From NCBI GenBank assembly GCA_015057835.1, contig SVDL01000015.1:1-32246 (forward strand): DNA of 32,246 nt, written 5' to 3'. Positions 1 through 7,948 of the stretch are shown here, in pieces (the stretch's first letter is position 1; each line of letters opens with the position of its first letter). The translations under genes were made by a program, and so were the position numbers. The notes under the pieces are model-generated. The model did no database searches. It worked only from the letters and a program-made list of their open reading frames with translations, and was not told the DNA's origin. This DNA comes from Lachnospiraceae bacterium (GTDB taxonomy: Bacteria > Bacillota > Clostridia > Lachnospirales > Lachnospiraceae).

Positions 1-538
1 CCTCCTGCCGGTCCGCGAGCGGATGTTCCCTGGAAACCAGGAAACAGAGCGACTCCTCCTTCAATATGATCACATCAAACTGGTTTTCCTGCGTCGGCTG
101 ATAAACCAGACCGAAGCGCACCGCCCCTCTCCGGACGTCTTCCTCCACGTCCTCCGCTCTTCTCTGAACATAGGATATGTTATAGGAGTGGCGGTTATCA
201 AGCAGGAACTGCTGTGTCGCCGCTCCGCAGCGGGGAAAAAGGCTGTAGGAACTCTCGATCGTGATCAGTCCGCCTTTTTCCCTCTTATTCTGGAAATGAC
301 TGTCGACCACATTTGCTTCCGCGAGGATCCAGTTCGCCTTCTGCAGCAGGTATTCCCCGTCTGTCGTGAGTTTCAGGTTCTTCCCGGAGCGGATAAACAG
401 CGGGACCCCGAGTTCTTTCTCCAGAGAAGAGATCGCTTTGCTGATATTCTGCTGGGAAACGAACAGGGTGTCGGCGGCTTTCGTCATGCTGCTGTAGCGG
501 CAGACCTCGGTAAAATAGCGAAGTTTGATCAGTTCCAT
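1..538 (-). CDS. LysR-family transcriptional regulator, C-terminus cut by window edge
   Basis: The reverse strand reads MELIKLRYFTEVCRYSSMTK from 538 and stays open to base 1, giving 179 codons. Residues 1-60 form the typical LysR winged helix-turn-helix, with KAADTLFVSQQNISKAISSL as the recognition part, followed by EKELGVPLFIRSGKNLKLT. The rest is the start of the periplasmic-binding-like effector domain; roughly 110-120 residues lie outside the window. It is divergent from the UroD-family gene at 725, and the two share a 186-base intergenic region with a palindrome and two promoters. LysR proteins usually repress themselves and activate the divergent neighbour, so that gene is the inferred target. 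The effector is unknown. Confidence 0.9.
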   Translation of the reverse strand, partial: MELIKLRYFTEVCRYSSMTKAADTLFVSQQNISKAISSLEKELGVPLFIRSGKNLKLTTDGEYLLQKANWILAEANVVDSHFQNKREKGGLITIESSYSLFPRCGAATQQFLLDNRHSYNISYVQRRAEDVEEDVRRGAVRFGLVYQPTQENQFDVIILKEESLCFLVSREHPLADRQE

Positions 539-597
539 GCAAATGATTCTTTCCAGCCGGATGGCTTTTTCAACAACTTTCGGTTGTGGACATTATC

Positions 598-627
598 ATT
601 ATAAGATGCTTATTGCATCAGGGTCAA
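598..627 (-). promoter_or_regulatory. Promoter of the lysR gene
   Basis: On the minus strand TTGACC is followed after 18 bases by a perfect TATAAT (minus 10 at 598-603, minus 35 at 622-627). The spacer contains the palindrome at 605-619, so a protein bound there would block this promoter. Confidence 0.7.
605..619. promoter_or_regulatory. Palindromic LysR-type operator candidate
   Basis: GATGC-TTATT-GCATC is a perfect inverted repeat with a 5-base centre. It sits in the spacer of the lysR promoter and at the minus 35 region of the divergent promoter; a further GCATC half-site is at 643-647. This position fits autorepression plus activation of the divergent gene. Binding is inferred. Confidence 0.55.
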
Positions 628-638
628 TCCCTTATAAT
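610..638 (+). promoter_or_regulatory. Weak promoter of the UroD-family gene
   Basis: TATAAT at 633-638 is preceded at 17 bases by TTATTG, a poor minus 35. A good minus 10 with a weak minus 35 is typical of an activator-dependent promoter, which fits the adjacent LysR palindrome. Confidence 0.45.
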
Positions 639-724
639 AAAAGCATCAGTTAACGGACAGCTGGCGATGTGTGCGGAAAATATGAGCGCAGCTGTCTCTC
701 TTCCCGTCTAAAGGAGTGATTTAT

Positions 725-1882
725 ATGGAAGGAAAGGAACTCTATCAATACAAGCATGAGAACCTGATGAAGGCCATGGACCGCGCCGGCGCGGATTATG
801 TGCCCTCCATCGTCGGCTCCAGCTGTTCCGAAGTTGCCTGGACCGGTCAGAAGGTCACCGATATCATTTTTGAGCCGGAAAAATACGCAAAAGCGATGAC
901 GGATGTCTTCGGCCAGATGTGGGTGGACGGCAACTCGTTCTCAGGCACTCTGTTCACACAGAATGTAGAAAACAACCTCCGCCCCGTACAGAACCTGTGG
1001 GGGCCGGACGGCATTACGCCGGAACACGTTCAGCTGCCGTATATGGAAGCGGATGAATATGACGAACTCGCAAAGGATCCGAACCGCTTTGTCTCCGAGA
1101 TCCTGCTGCCGAGAAAATACCCGAAGCTCTTTGAAGACCGCGAATACGCCAAAAAGATGATCAAAATCGTCGCGGAGGACAAAGCTTACTGCTTCGGTGT
1201 TCTCACACCGCTCGTCTCGAAGTACATGTCAGAGAAATACGGCATCACCGATATCGCGGATTTCAGCGTCAATTTCTCCAACCCGATGGACACGATCTTC
1301 GACAATCTGCGCGGCTTCAAGGGATCCCTGCTCGACGTCCGCCGTCATCCGGACAAAGTGAAAAAAGCCTGCGACGCCCTCTGGGAACAGGTCAACGTTC
1401 CGCGATTCCGGCCGGTCAATAAGTTCCCGTACGCCTGCCATATGACGCACATCGCGCCTTACCTTTCCCCGAAGGTCTTCCGGGAGATCTACTGGCCGTA
1501 TGAAAAACAGTGGATCGAGCGTCAGGCCGCCGGCGGTTCCCGCGTATGGATCATGATGGAAGGCAGCTGGGCGAGAGTCTGGGATCTTTTCAAGGAAGTG
1601 CCGAAGGATTCCTGCATCCTGCATGTCGACGACGACGAGATCGAGCTGGCCAAAAAAGAGATCGGCGATTATCAGATCATCGAGGGCGGCATGAAGATCG
1701 TCAAGACCCTGACAGGAACCCCCGAAAGCATCCGGGATGAGACCAAGCGGATCATCGATATCTGCGCGCCGGGAGAAGGCTTCCTGTTCTCCACGGACAA
1801 AGCGTGGATCGGTCCGAAAGATGTCAACCAGAACCTGATCGACTGCTACAACTTTGCCCACGAGTATTCCAAGAAAGGCTGA
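725..1882 (+). CDS. Uroporphyrinogen decarboxylase-family protein (methyltransferase-like, not HemE)
   Basis: The 385-residue protein has the UroD fold pattern, including a C-terminal stretch MEGSWARVWDLFKEVPKD, then LHVDDDEIELAKKEIGDY and IEGGMKIVKTLTGTPESI, matching the barrel strands of the UROD/MtaA/CmuA superfamily. The N-terminus lacks the MRQAGR-type signature of true HemE, so haem synthesis is unlikely. Family members in anaerobes often transfer methyl groups to or from corrinoid or thiol carriers, but the substrate here is not readable. The start at 725 follows AAGGAG at 711-716 by 8 bases; a GTG at 716 overlaps that site and is rejected. It is followed after 13 bases by a 52-residue gene and probably controlled by the divergent LysR protein. 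Confidence 0.85.
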   Translation: MEGKELYQYKHENLMKAMDRAGADYVPSIVGSSCSEVAWTGQKVTDIIFEPEKYAKAMTDVFGQMWVDGNSFSGTLFTQNVENNLRPVQNLWGPDGITPEHVQLPYMEADEYDELAKDPNRFVSEILLPRKYPKLFEDREYAKKMIKIVAEDKAYCFGVLTPLVSKYMSEKYGITDIADFSVNFSNPMDTIFDNLRGFKGSLLDVRRHPDKVKKACDALWEQVNVPRFRPVNKFPYACHMTHIAPYLSPKVFREIYWPYEKQWIERQAAGGSRVWIMMEGSWARVWDLFKEVPKDSCILHVDDDEIELAKKEIGDYQIIEGGMKIVKTLTGTPESIRDETKRIIDICAPGEGFLFSTDKAWIGPKDVNQNLIDCYNFAHEYSKKG

Positions 1883-1895
1883 AAGGAGAAACGCA

Positions 1896-2054
1896 ATGAG
1901 CGCTGAAGATAAAAAACTGATCGGCGATACCGGCAAAACCGAGTATCTCAGAGAGATTGTAGAAGAGCTGAAGCAGGATCCGGACTGGCCGCTGCCTCCG
2001 GAAGCGAGATTTTTCCTGTACGGTCCCTATGAATGGGATCTCATTTATCAATAA
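1896..2054 (+). CDS. Small hypothetical protein, 52 aa
   Basis: The ATG at 1896 follows AAAGGAG at 1882-1888, which overlaps the stop of the UroD-family gene, so the two are co-transcribed and probably co-translated. The product is acidic and soluble, ends FFLYGPYEWDLIYQ and contains a DPDWPLPPEARFFLYG stretch rich in proline and aromatics. I recognise no family. Strict coupling suggests a partner or subunit of the UroD-like enzyme. A terminator follows at 2081-2111. Confidence 0.75.
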   Translation: MSAEDKKLIGDTGKTEYLREIVEELKQDPDWPLPPEARFFLYGPYEWDLIYQ

Positions 2055-2080
2055 ATAAGGGATTCTGATTTTTATCACAG

Positions 2081-2111
2081 AAAGGGTCGGGGAATACTTC
2101 CCCGGCCCTTT
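2081..2111 (+). terminator. Hairpin terminator after the UroD operon
   Basis: A stem of AAAGGG-TC-GGGGAA against TTCCCC-GG-CCCTTT with a TACT loop lies 27 bases after the 52-aa gene. The T-tract is short on both strands. It may also serve the convergent Hsp70-like gene. Confidence 0.65.
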
Positions 2112-2212
2112 CATTAATAGGTTTATCCTTTTCCTTCCGTTGTCTCTGAAACACGTTTTCCATTCTGCCGGCGGAAAAACATTTTCTCTATCCGTCGCCG
2201 CTGCATCGTGCT

Positions 2213-4123
2213 TTATCCCAGCGGCACCTCCACGACTTCCGCCATCTTGGTGAGGCACAGCTCGATCTGGGAAGAGATCTCTCCGACCATCCGGTCCGTG
2301 ATCTCCTCATTTTTTTCTTCTTCGAGACTTCTGTAAAAGTTCGCGCAGATCTCGTCCCGTATGCTTTCGAGTCGGGATTCAAAGGATCTTCTGCGGACCA
2401 GTTTTCTCATGACGTTCGGTATATCCATCGAGAGCAGTGCTTTCTCCATCTGATGCTTCCCGAGCACCAGCACGACCAGTGACAGAAATGCCCCCGCAAT
2501 GATCCCCGGCGCCCCGCTCGAGATCATGGCGATTCCGCTGCCGCCGCACAGAAGGCCTACGACCACGGAAACGATGGTGTCGATCATCAGCGTGATCTCC
2601 TCCACTGCGAAAATGTTCTTCGCCTCGATCCGTATATCAATGTCGGACAGCGCGAGGTAGGATGTCAGGCTCAGCGAGCGGTAGGGTACTCTGTGTCTTA
2701 CACAGATCGGAACCGTGAGTTCCTCGAGTTCCGCCGAGACAGGCTTCAGCCAGTTCATGATCGGCTTCACAAGAAGATTCTTGGCTTCTTCCGTCATAAG
2801 ATAGCTGCGGATCTCCTCTTCCAGAATCCCGTCCACCTCGGAGAGCTTTCTGATCTCTCCGCTTCTCCAGCGGTCGAAAACGGGCAGCGCCGCTTTTTCC
2901 AGCACAGGTTCCACCATTGTCTCCACCGTCTCGCGGTAGAGATCACCGATATGCTCCTTCACGATCTCCTCGACCTTTGTGGAATGAATAAGCTCATCCA
3001 GTTCCGCTTTAAACTCCCGCAGATCCTCGTCGATCCTTCCGCAGTAAGCAAGTCCCCTCGCAACCGAGAATTCCGGTTCACTGCCCGCGATGACGACGGA
3101 TTCCGGAAATGCCTCTCTTACCCAGCTGCGGATCAGCGGCATTTTGGAGACGCCGCCGGTGAGGAAAATGAGTTCGGGCCCGCTCTGGAGTTTTTCTCTG
3201 ATCTCATCCAGACTGGAGCAGAAAACTTCCCGGAAAGATCTGCCGTTCAGGGCTTCTATTCCGGACTCCGTGAGCGCTGCAGCTGTTTTTTCATCCATGC
3301 TCATCTTCAGCCTCACCGGAAGTCCGCTGTAGTGGATCATCACCGATTCCGTACAGGGGTTCTCCTTCCAGTAGGCTTCATCGGAGAAATACTTCTCCTT
3401 CAGCCTTCTGGCAGCAAATTCACAATAATTCTTCCACGGATGGCTCTCCTCAAAGATCCTCCGGATCTTCTCTTCTTTTCCGCTCTCGCGAAGAGATTTT
3501 TCGAGCAGAAGCGCGTCCATCATGCCGCCTCCCAGCTCCACTTCCCCCGCCGTCTTCAGCTCCACTTCCTTTCCGCCTGCAATGTAGGCGAAATCCGTGG
3601 TCGAGGATCCGATGTCCACAACAAGGACCGGTTTGGAAAGAATGTCGTAGCCGACCTGCAGGTGCTTCGACCGGCAGGCGGAGACCAGTGCCGCCCTTGA
3701 TTCGGAAATAATACGTGCCGGCGGATATCCGGTCTCCTCGAAAATGGACCTGTATTCCTCTCTCGCGGTTTTATCCCAGCCGGCAGGACAGCCGATATAA
3801 AAACAGCAGTCCTCATTCTTAACAAGATCGCCGCTTCCGTACAGTTCCCCCAGAACACCCGCTGCAAAACGTTTGATGTGGACATGGCTCTCCGGGTCCC
3901 GCAGGTACCTGCTCTTAAAACGGATCTCCCGTTTCACGGCTTTGGCCGCATAACAGGCCGTCTCCCCGATGAGGAGCTCTCCGTCCGGCATCTGCGCGTA
4001 TGCGGTAATGAAGCTCCGGGATTCCCGGATCTTCAGTACTTCCGGCGTGTCAGACGCCTCTTTTGTGAGTCTGGCGACCGCGCTCTCGGCGTCGCCAAGA
4101 TCAAAACCGAAATAGCGTTCCAT
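2213..4123 (-). CDS. Membrane-anchored Hsp70-like ATPase
   Basis: The 636-residue protein begins FGFDLGDAES (residues 5-14, phosphate-1 loop) and has VVDIGSSTTDF at 168-178 (phosphate-2) and LTGGVSKMPLIRSW at 321-334 (adenosine motif), so residues 1-365 are an actin/Hsp70-type nucleotide-binding domain. The usual beta-sandwich substrate-binding domain is absent. Instead there is a helical region (370-500), a glycine-rich hydrophobic stretch at 511-556 that reads as a membrane hairpin, and a charged helical tail. Its start overlaps the stop of the upstream gene as TAATG, giving tight translational coupling. It is not DnaK; HscC-like or a clade-specific chaperone-like ATPase are the nearest descriptions. 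The substrate is unknown. Confidence 0.85.
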   Translation of the reverse strand: MERYFGFDLGDAESAVARLTKEASDTPEVLKIRESRSFITAYAQMPDGELLIGETACYAAKAVKREIRFKSRYLRDPESHVHIKRFAAGVLGELYGSGDLVKNEDCCFYIGCPAGWDKTAREEYRSIFEETGYPPARIISESRAALVSACRSKHLQVGYDILSKPVLVVDIGSSTTDFAYIAGGKEVELKTAGEVELGGGMMDALLLEKSLRESGKEEKIRRIFEESHPWKNYCEFAARRLKEKYFSDEAYWKENPCTESVMIHYSGLPVRLKMSMDEKTAAALTESGIEALNGRSFREVFCSSLDEIREKLQSGPELIFLTGGVSKMPLIRSWVREAFPESVVIAGSEPEFSVARGLAYCGRIDEDLREFKAELDELIHSTKVEEIVKEHIGDLYRETVETMVEPVLEKAALPVFDRWRSGEIRKLSEVDGILEEEIRSYLMTEEAKNLLVKPIMNWLKPVSAELEELTVPICVRHRVPYRSLSLTSYLALSDIDIRIEAKNIFAVEEITLMIDTIVSVVVGLLCGGSGIAMISSGAPGIIAGAFLSLVVLVLGKHQMEKALLSMDIPNVMRKLVRRRSFESRLESIRDEICANFYRSLEEEKNEEITDRMVGEISSQIELCLTKMAEVVEVPLG

Positions 4124-4992
4124 TAATAGACCCCCGATACCAGTCCTTTCTTCAGCACCTTTCCTCCCGCCGCAAGAGCCGGACGGATCGTGCCGGGCTT
4201 TTCGCCGGGCATGAATTCAAACCAGTCCCTGTGATCGTCGTCGTAATCGACAGCTTCAATCCCTCTGCTGTGCAGGTAATACCGCAGATCTTCAAGGCGG
4301 TCCAGTGCATATTCACCATCCCCGCTGTATTTCGCTTCCATGAGCCCCGCGTACAGCTCCGTCTCCGCTTTCGTGAGGGCTTCCTGCTGCGCGGCAAGTT
4401 CTTTTTTCCGGGCTGTTCTCTCCTCCTGGGCGGCATCCTCCAGCTGCTGATCGATCATCAGCGCCGTCGCATAAAGAGCGCGCCAGCATTTCTCAGGATC
4501 GACTGTCTCGTCCGCCCGCAGTTCTTTTCCTTCTTTCCGCGGCATTTTCCGCATCAGAAAGCCGGACAGGAAGAACATGATCAGCGATGCAAGAAACAGT
4601 CCTCCTCCCGTCTTCAGCGAAGTGTTCTTAAAAATCACGTCCGGATCCTTTGCAAAAAGCAGAACCACGGCCGCTGCCATCACAACGACAGCCGCCATGC
4701 AAAGGATCACTCCTGCCGTGGAGATCTTTTTCTGTTTTTTCCCGGGGGAGGATTTCTCCCAGATCTGCGCCTCTCCTGCCATTTCCGACATTCCGCAGGC
4801 AGCTTTCGCTGTCTGAAGAAGATGTACGGTCAGCGCGCGCATGGAATCGCTGCCGCACTCCTCAATATACAGAAGCTGCAGGCGGTCCCAGGTCTTTTCC
4901 AGAACCGGACGTACCGCCGCAGGCGTCTTCTCTTTCCTGACCGCGTTCAGCAGTCCTTCCTTTTCCTGTTCAAGCAAAGATGTGATGCTCAT
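4123..4992 (-). CDS. Two-TM coiled-coil protein with GrpE-like C-terminus, Hsp70 partner
   Basis: The 289-residue protein has a helical N-terminus (1-80), two membrane segments (about 91-113 and 129-147), a long charged helix rich in E, K, A and Q (about 170-222), and a C-terminal segment reading IEAVDYDDDHRDWFEF, PGEKPGTIRPALAAGGKVL, KKGLVSG. That order, a long helix followed by a beta-like tail with PGT and a glycine-lysine-leucine turn, recalls GrpE, the Hsp70 nucleotide exchange factor. The resemblance is weak and is inference. The stop overlaps the Hsp70-like start by one base, which strongly supports a shared complex. Confidence 0.65.
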   Translation of the reverse strand: MSITSLLEQEKEGLLNAVRKEKTPAAVRPVLEKTWDRLQLLYIEECGSDSMRALTVHLLQTAKAACGMSEMAGEAQIWEKSSPGKKQKKISTAGVILCMAAVVVMAAAVVLLFAKDPDVIFKNTSLKTGGGLFLASLIMFFLSGFLMRKMPRKEGKELRADETVDPEKCWRALYATALMIDQQLEDAAQEERTARKKELAAQQEALTKAETELYAGLMEAKYSGDGEYALDRLEDLRYYLHSRGIEAVDYDDDHRDWFEFMPGEKPGTIRPALAAGGKVLKKGLVSGVY

Positions 4993-5035
4993 AATAAATC
5001 AGCCTTTCTGTCTGGCCAATGAATACTGCAGCTAC

Positions 5036-5041
5036 ATTATA
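5036..5041 (-). promoter_or_regulatory. Minus 10 element of the Hsp70-like operon
   Basis: A perfect TATAAT on the minus strand lies 44 bases before the start at 4992. No convincing minus 35 is seen at 16-18 bases. An inverted repeat CTTTC/GAAAG at 5053-5067 covers that position and also the minus 35 of the divergent promoter. Confidence 0.45.
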
Positions 5042-5057
5042 GCATAGGATTGCTTTC

Positions 5058-5086
5058 TTTACGAAAGATTGATTTCTATGTATAAT
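5058..5086 (+). promoter_or_regulatory. Promoter of the deacetylase-like gene
   Basis: TTTACG at 5058-5063 and TATAAT at 5081-5086 are 17 bases apart. The start codon is 50 bases downstream. Confidence 0.5.
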
Positions 5087-5136
5087 AATGGCAGATTTTC
5101 AGCCCGAAGAGGGAAAGAGATCCTGGAGGAGACATC

Positions 5137-6774
5137 ATGGCAGACCGCCGTTCCTATTCACAGCGAGATAATCCGGAAAACAGCGCCGGACGGAATTCTT
5201 CCCGCCGCAGCGCTTCTTCGTCCGGCGCGTCCAAAAACGGGCGGGATCGTTCCCGGGACGCAGCAGGCAGTTCCCGGAGCCGCTCCGGCAGCACACGGCA
5301 GAGCGCTTCCTCCGGAAGAGACCGTATCAGCAGCAGGGAAGCAAAGAGAAGACGCCGCAAACAGGTGATCGTACTCCGGATCATCATTCTGATCCTCTCT
5401 CTGATCCTGCTCGCCATTGTCGCCTGGTCTGTCTCCTCGCTGATCAAACGTTCCTCCGCGGCTTCGCGCCAGAAAAAGGCCGCACTGGAAGAACAGATCG
5501 CACAGGAAGAAGCAAGGCTTGCCGAAAAACAGGATTATATCGCCCAGGCAGCGGAGATCGCAAAAGGATATAACTATGATGGGGCGATTGAACTTCTCAC
5601 CTCGATTCCGGATTATGAATCCGAGCCGGATCTCATTGATGAGATCGCCCGCTATACTGCCCTCAAGACGACCCTTGTCCCTGTCGATGTGACCGATGTG
5701 CCCCATATTTTCTATCACTCGCTGATCGTAGATCCCGAGAGAGCATTTGACGAGACAAAATGGAGCGCCGATCAGATCGCCGGCATAAATGCCTGGATGA
5801 CAACGATTCCCGAATTTGACGCCATCACCCAGCAGATGTACGACAACGGCTATGTACTCGTCCGTCTCAGGGATCTCGTCAAAGAGACAGTGGACGAAGA
5901 AGGAAACGTTCATTTCACAAAAAATGACCAGCTCCTGCTCCCCGCCGGCAAAAAGGCATATGTACTCTCCATAGACGACTGGAGTTACTACCATTCCTAC
6001 ACCGGGCAGGGATTCGGCGACAAAGCCGTCCTCGATGAAAACGGCGAGGTCAAGATCCAGTATACGGACGCGCAGGGAAATGTCACCGTCGGCGACTACG
6101 ATGTGGTGCCGCGTCTCAATAAATTTCTGGAAGAACATCCCGACGGAGCTTATAAAGGCGCGCGGGGGCTGATAGCCATGACAGGGTATAACGGCGTTTT
6201 CGGATACCGGACCGACGTCGCTTATAAAACAAAAGAAAGACTGGACGCGGATCAGAGGGAATGGCTTGATCAGCATCCGGATTTCAATTGGGATGAAGAA
6301 GTAGCCGAGGCGAAGAAAGTCGCCGAGGCCGTCAAAGCTTCCGGCTGGGAATTCGCCTGCCACACCTGGGGGCACCTGTCCGTCACCGGCAAGGGTGTCG
6401 GGACGCTGTCCACGGACCAGGACAAATGGCAGAACACGGTAGCAAACATTACCGGGCCGACAGACACCATCATTTTCGCTCACGGCAATGATATCGGGAA
6501 CTGGCACGATTACGACGCCTCTTCCAATGAAGTCTACGCCTATTTCAAGAAGATGGGCTATAACTTCTACTGCAACGTGGATGCGTCTTCGAGAAGCTGG
6601 ATCCAGATCCGCAAGGATTACGTGAGACAGGGACGCATCGACTGCGACGGCCTGCAGATGTACCGGGCGATGGCCGGTCTTGCCAAGAAAAATGTTTTCG
6701 AGGACCTGTTCGACGTCAATACGGTATTTGACACCGTCCGTCCGACGCCGGTGAGCGCTACAGGCAAATCCTGA
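5137..6774 (+). CDS. Membrane-anchored polysaccharide deacetylase-family protein
   Basis: The 545-residue protein has a disordered, Ser/Arg-rich cytoplasmic N-terminus (1-75), one membrane helix (about 77-102), a coiled segment (105-150) and an extracellular NodB-like domain. SIDDW at 278-282 corresponds to the TFDD motif 1, and HTWGH at 409-413 to the H-x3-H motif 2 that binds the metal. IIFAHGNDIGNW and the following strands fit the rest of the fold. Family enzymes remove acetyl groups from peptidoglycan or other glycans, so a cell-envelope role is likely; the exact substrate cannot be told. The start follows GGAGGAG closely. It is divergent from the Hsp70-like operon and has its own promoter. 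Confidence 0.85.
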   Translation: MADRRSYSQRDNPENSAGRNSSRRSASSSGASKNGRDRSRDAAGSSRSRSGSTRQSASSGRDRISSREAKRRRRKQVIVLRIIILILSLILLAIVAWSVSSLIKRSSAASRQKKAALEEQIAQEEARLAEKQDYIAQAAEIAKGYNYDGAIELLTSIPDYESEPDLIDEIARYTALKTTLVPVDVTDVPHIFYHSLIVDPERAFDETKWSADQIAGINAWMTTIPEFDAITQQMYDNGYVLVRLRDLVKETVDEEGNVHFTKNDQLLLPAGKKAYVLSIDDWSYYHSYTGQGFGDKAVLDENGEVKIQYTDAQGNVTVGDYDVVPRLNKFLEEHPDGAYKGARGLIAMTGYNGVFGYRTDVAYKTKERLDADQREWLDQHPDFNWDEEVAEAKKVAEAVKASGWEFACHTWGHLSVTGKGVGTLSTDQDKWQNTVANITGPTDTIIFAHGNDIGNWHDYDASSNEVYAYFKKMGYNFYCNVDASSRSWIQIRKDYVRQGRIDCDGLQMYRAMAGLAKKNVFEDLFDVNTVFDTVRPTPVSATGKS

Positions 6775-6796
6775 CAGAAAACCTGTTTTATTTAAG

Positions 6797-6825
6797 TTGC
6801 GGGAGATGCCAATCTTTGATATGAT
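6797..6825 (+). promoter_or_regulatory. Promoter of the 155-aa membrane protein gene
   Basis: TTGCGG at 6797-6802 and TATGAT at 6820-6825 are 17 bases apart, 22 bases after the deacetylase-like stop. The leader to the ATG is about 88 bases. Confidence 0.55.
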
Positions 6826-6835
6826 AATGGATTGG

Positions 6836-6894
6836 AGACCTTCCAACTTACGAGGTCTTAAAAGAACATCTTTTACCGCGGATCCCGCGGAGGA
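6836..6894 (+). other. Leader with three consecutive inverted repeats
   Basis: Three inverted repeats follow one another in the 5' leader: AGACCT against AGGTCT (about 6836-6857, 11-base loop), AAAAGA-ACA-TCTTTT just after it, and CCGCG-GATCC-CGCGG. The last is a 15-base palindrome ahead of the ribosome binding site. They do not match a riboswitch I recognise. Confidence 0.4.
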
Positions 6895-6919
6895 TGAATG
6901 AATAACGGAGGGGTAACAT

Positions 6920-7387
6920 ATGCCAACATGGTTGATCGTGATGCTGATCATTCTCGTCATTATGATCGCAGCATTCGTCGCACTTTATTTTTACGGGAAA
7001 CGCCTCGAGAAACGCCAGGCGGAACAGGAAGAACAGATCCAGGCATCCAAGCAGACGACTTCGATGCTGATAATTGATAAAAAGAGACTTCCTCTCAATA
7101 AATCCGGGCTGCCGCAGGTCGTCATTGACCAGGCCCCGAAGCTTATGCGCCGCAATAAAGTGCCGGTCGTCAAAGCGAAGGTCGGTCCGAGGATCATGAC
7201 CATGGTGGCAGATGAAAAGATTTTTGATCTGATCCCGGTCAAAAAAGAAGTCAAAGCGGAAGTGAGCGGCATCTACATCGTCGGGATCCGCGGGATCCAC
7301 GGGAAACTCGAGGCTCCGCCCGAAAAACTCACGCGCTGGCAGCGTTTCCGGAAAAAAATCCTTACGAGAGCTTCCGGAGGAAGATAA
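6920..7387 (+). CDS. Small single-pass membrane protein, 155 aa
   Basis: Residues 4-26 form one very hydrophobic helix (LIVMLIILVIMIAAFVALYF), followed by a short basic coiled segment and a soluble domain with SMLIIDKKRLPLNKSGLP, IMTMVADEKIFDLIPVKKEV and a basic tail. The protein would sit in the membrane with its C-terminus in the cytoplasm, judging by the positive residues after the helix. I know similar uncharacterised proteins in Clostridia but no function. The start follows GGAGG by 8 bases. A strong terminator lies just after the stop, so it is monocistronic. Confidence 0.8.
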   Translation: MPTWLIVMLIILVIMIAAFVALYFYGKRLEKRQAEQEEQIQASKQTTSMLIIDKKRLPLNKSGLPQVVIDQAPKLMRRNKVPVVKAKVGPRIMTMVADEKIFDLIPVKKEVKAEVSGIYIVGIRGIHGKLEAPPEKLTRWQRFRKKILTRASGGR

Positions 7388-7400
7388 ACAGAATAACGGA

Positions 7401-7447
7401 AAGAGAACTTCCAGAACGGTCGATTCCGAATGGAAGTTCTCTTTTTT
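7401..7447. terminator. Strong bidirectional intrinsic terminator
   Basis: AAGAGAACTTCCA pairs perfectly with TGGAAGTTCTCTT around a 17-base loop and is followed by a run of T on the plus strand. On the minus strand it is followed by TTTCC, so it may also stop the DUF1934 transcript. Confidence 0.9.
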
Positions 7448-7494
7448 ATACTTATTTATCCTTATCGTTTTCCTGTTCCTGTCCGGTCTCCGAA

Positions 7495-7944
7495 TCACTC
7501 CTCCGCTTCCGTCTCCCTGACCGCAATGTCCACCGTACAATCGGCCACGTAAGATCCGTTCATGATCAGCGCATAGGCTATATAGACATCCGCTTCGTTT
7601 TCCCTGATATCCGTCTTCAGAGAAGTTGTCGTGACGCCCATCTCCATCATGCCGAACGGCGTCGAATAATACGAGGAGCTCTTTTTTCCGAGTTCAAAGA
7701 TCAGAGAGGATGTCACGACCCCTGTTTTGTCGATCTGCACTCTGCCCGGTCCTATGGTCACCGTATTCTTTGTCTTCTCTTCGATGCCCTCATAAGCCTC
7801 TTCGTACTCGACTACGCAGCTGTCTTTTTCCCGCCGCATCGTGCCGGCGCTGATCACCTCGATCGGCTCCTCATTGGTATCCGTATAGTGAAAATAGAAT
7901 TGATTGCCGGTCACTCTGACCGTAACCTGTTTTGTACTCATCAT
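7495..7944 (-). CDS. DUF1934 (YwiB-like) beta-barrel protein
   Basis: The 149-residue protein matches the DUF1934 pattern: an N-terminal strand KQVTVRVTGNQ, a central GPGRVQIDKTGVVTSSLIFE strand pair, YYSTPFGMMEMGVTT and a final strand YALIMNGSYVADCTVDIAV. These small calycin-like beta barrels are cytoplasmic and of unknown function in Bacillota. It starts 4 bases after the stop of the GntR regulator and shares its transcript; the second Met at 7941 is an equally possible start. In many Bacillota DUF1934 lies near argS, which here is 10 kb away. Confidence 0.8.
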   Translation of the reverse strand: MMSTKQVTVRVTGNQFYFHYTDTNEEPIEVISAGTMRREKDSCVVEYEEAYEGIEEKTKNTVTIGPGRVQIDKTGVVTSSLIFELGKKSSSYYSTPFGMMEMGVTTTSLKTDIRENEADVYIAYALIMNGSYVADCTVDIAVRETEAEE

Positions 7945-7948
7945 GCGA

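Noticed and set aside
23..604. Plus-strand open frame opposite the LysR gene
   Set aside because: The LysR helix-turn-helix reads clearly on the minus strand.
725..1882. UroD-family gene as haem biosynthesis hemE
   Set aside because: The N-terminal signature of HemE is missing and no other haem genes are near.
5158..6960. Open frame of 600 codons on the minus strand opposite the deacetylase-like gene
   Set aside because: It crosses a promoter and the end of a real gene and has no motif.
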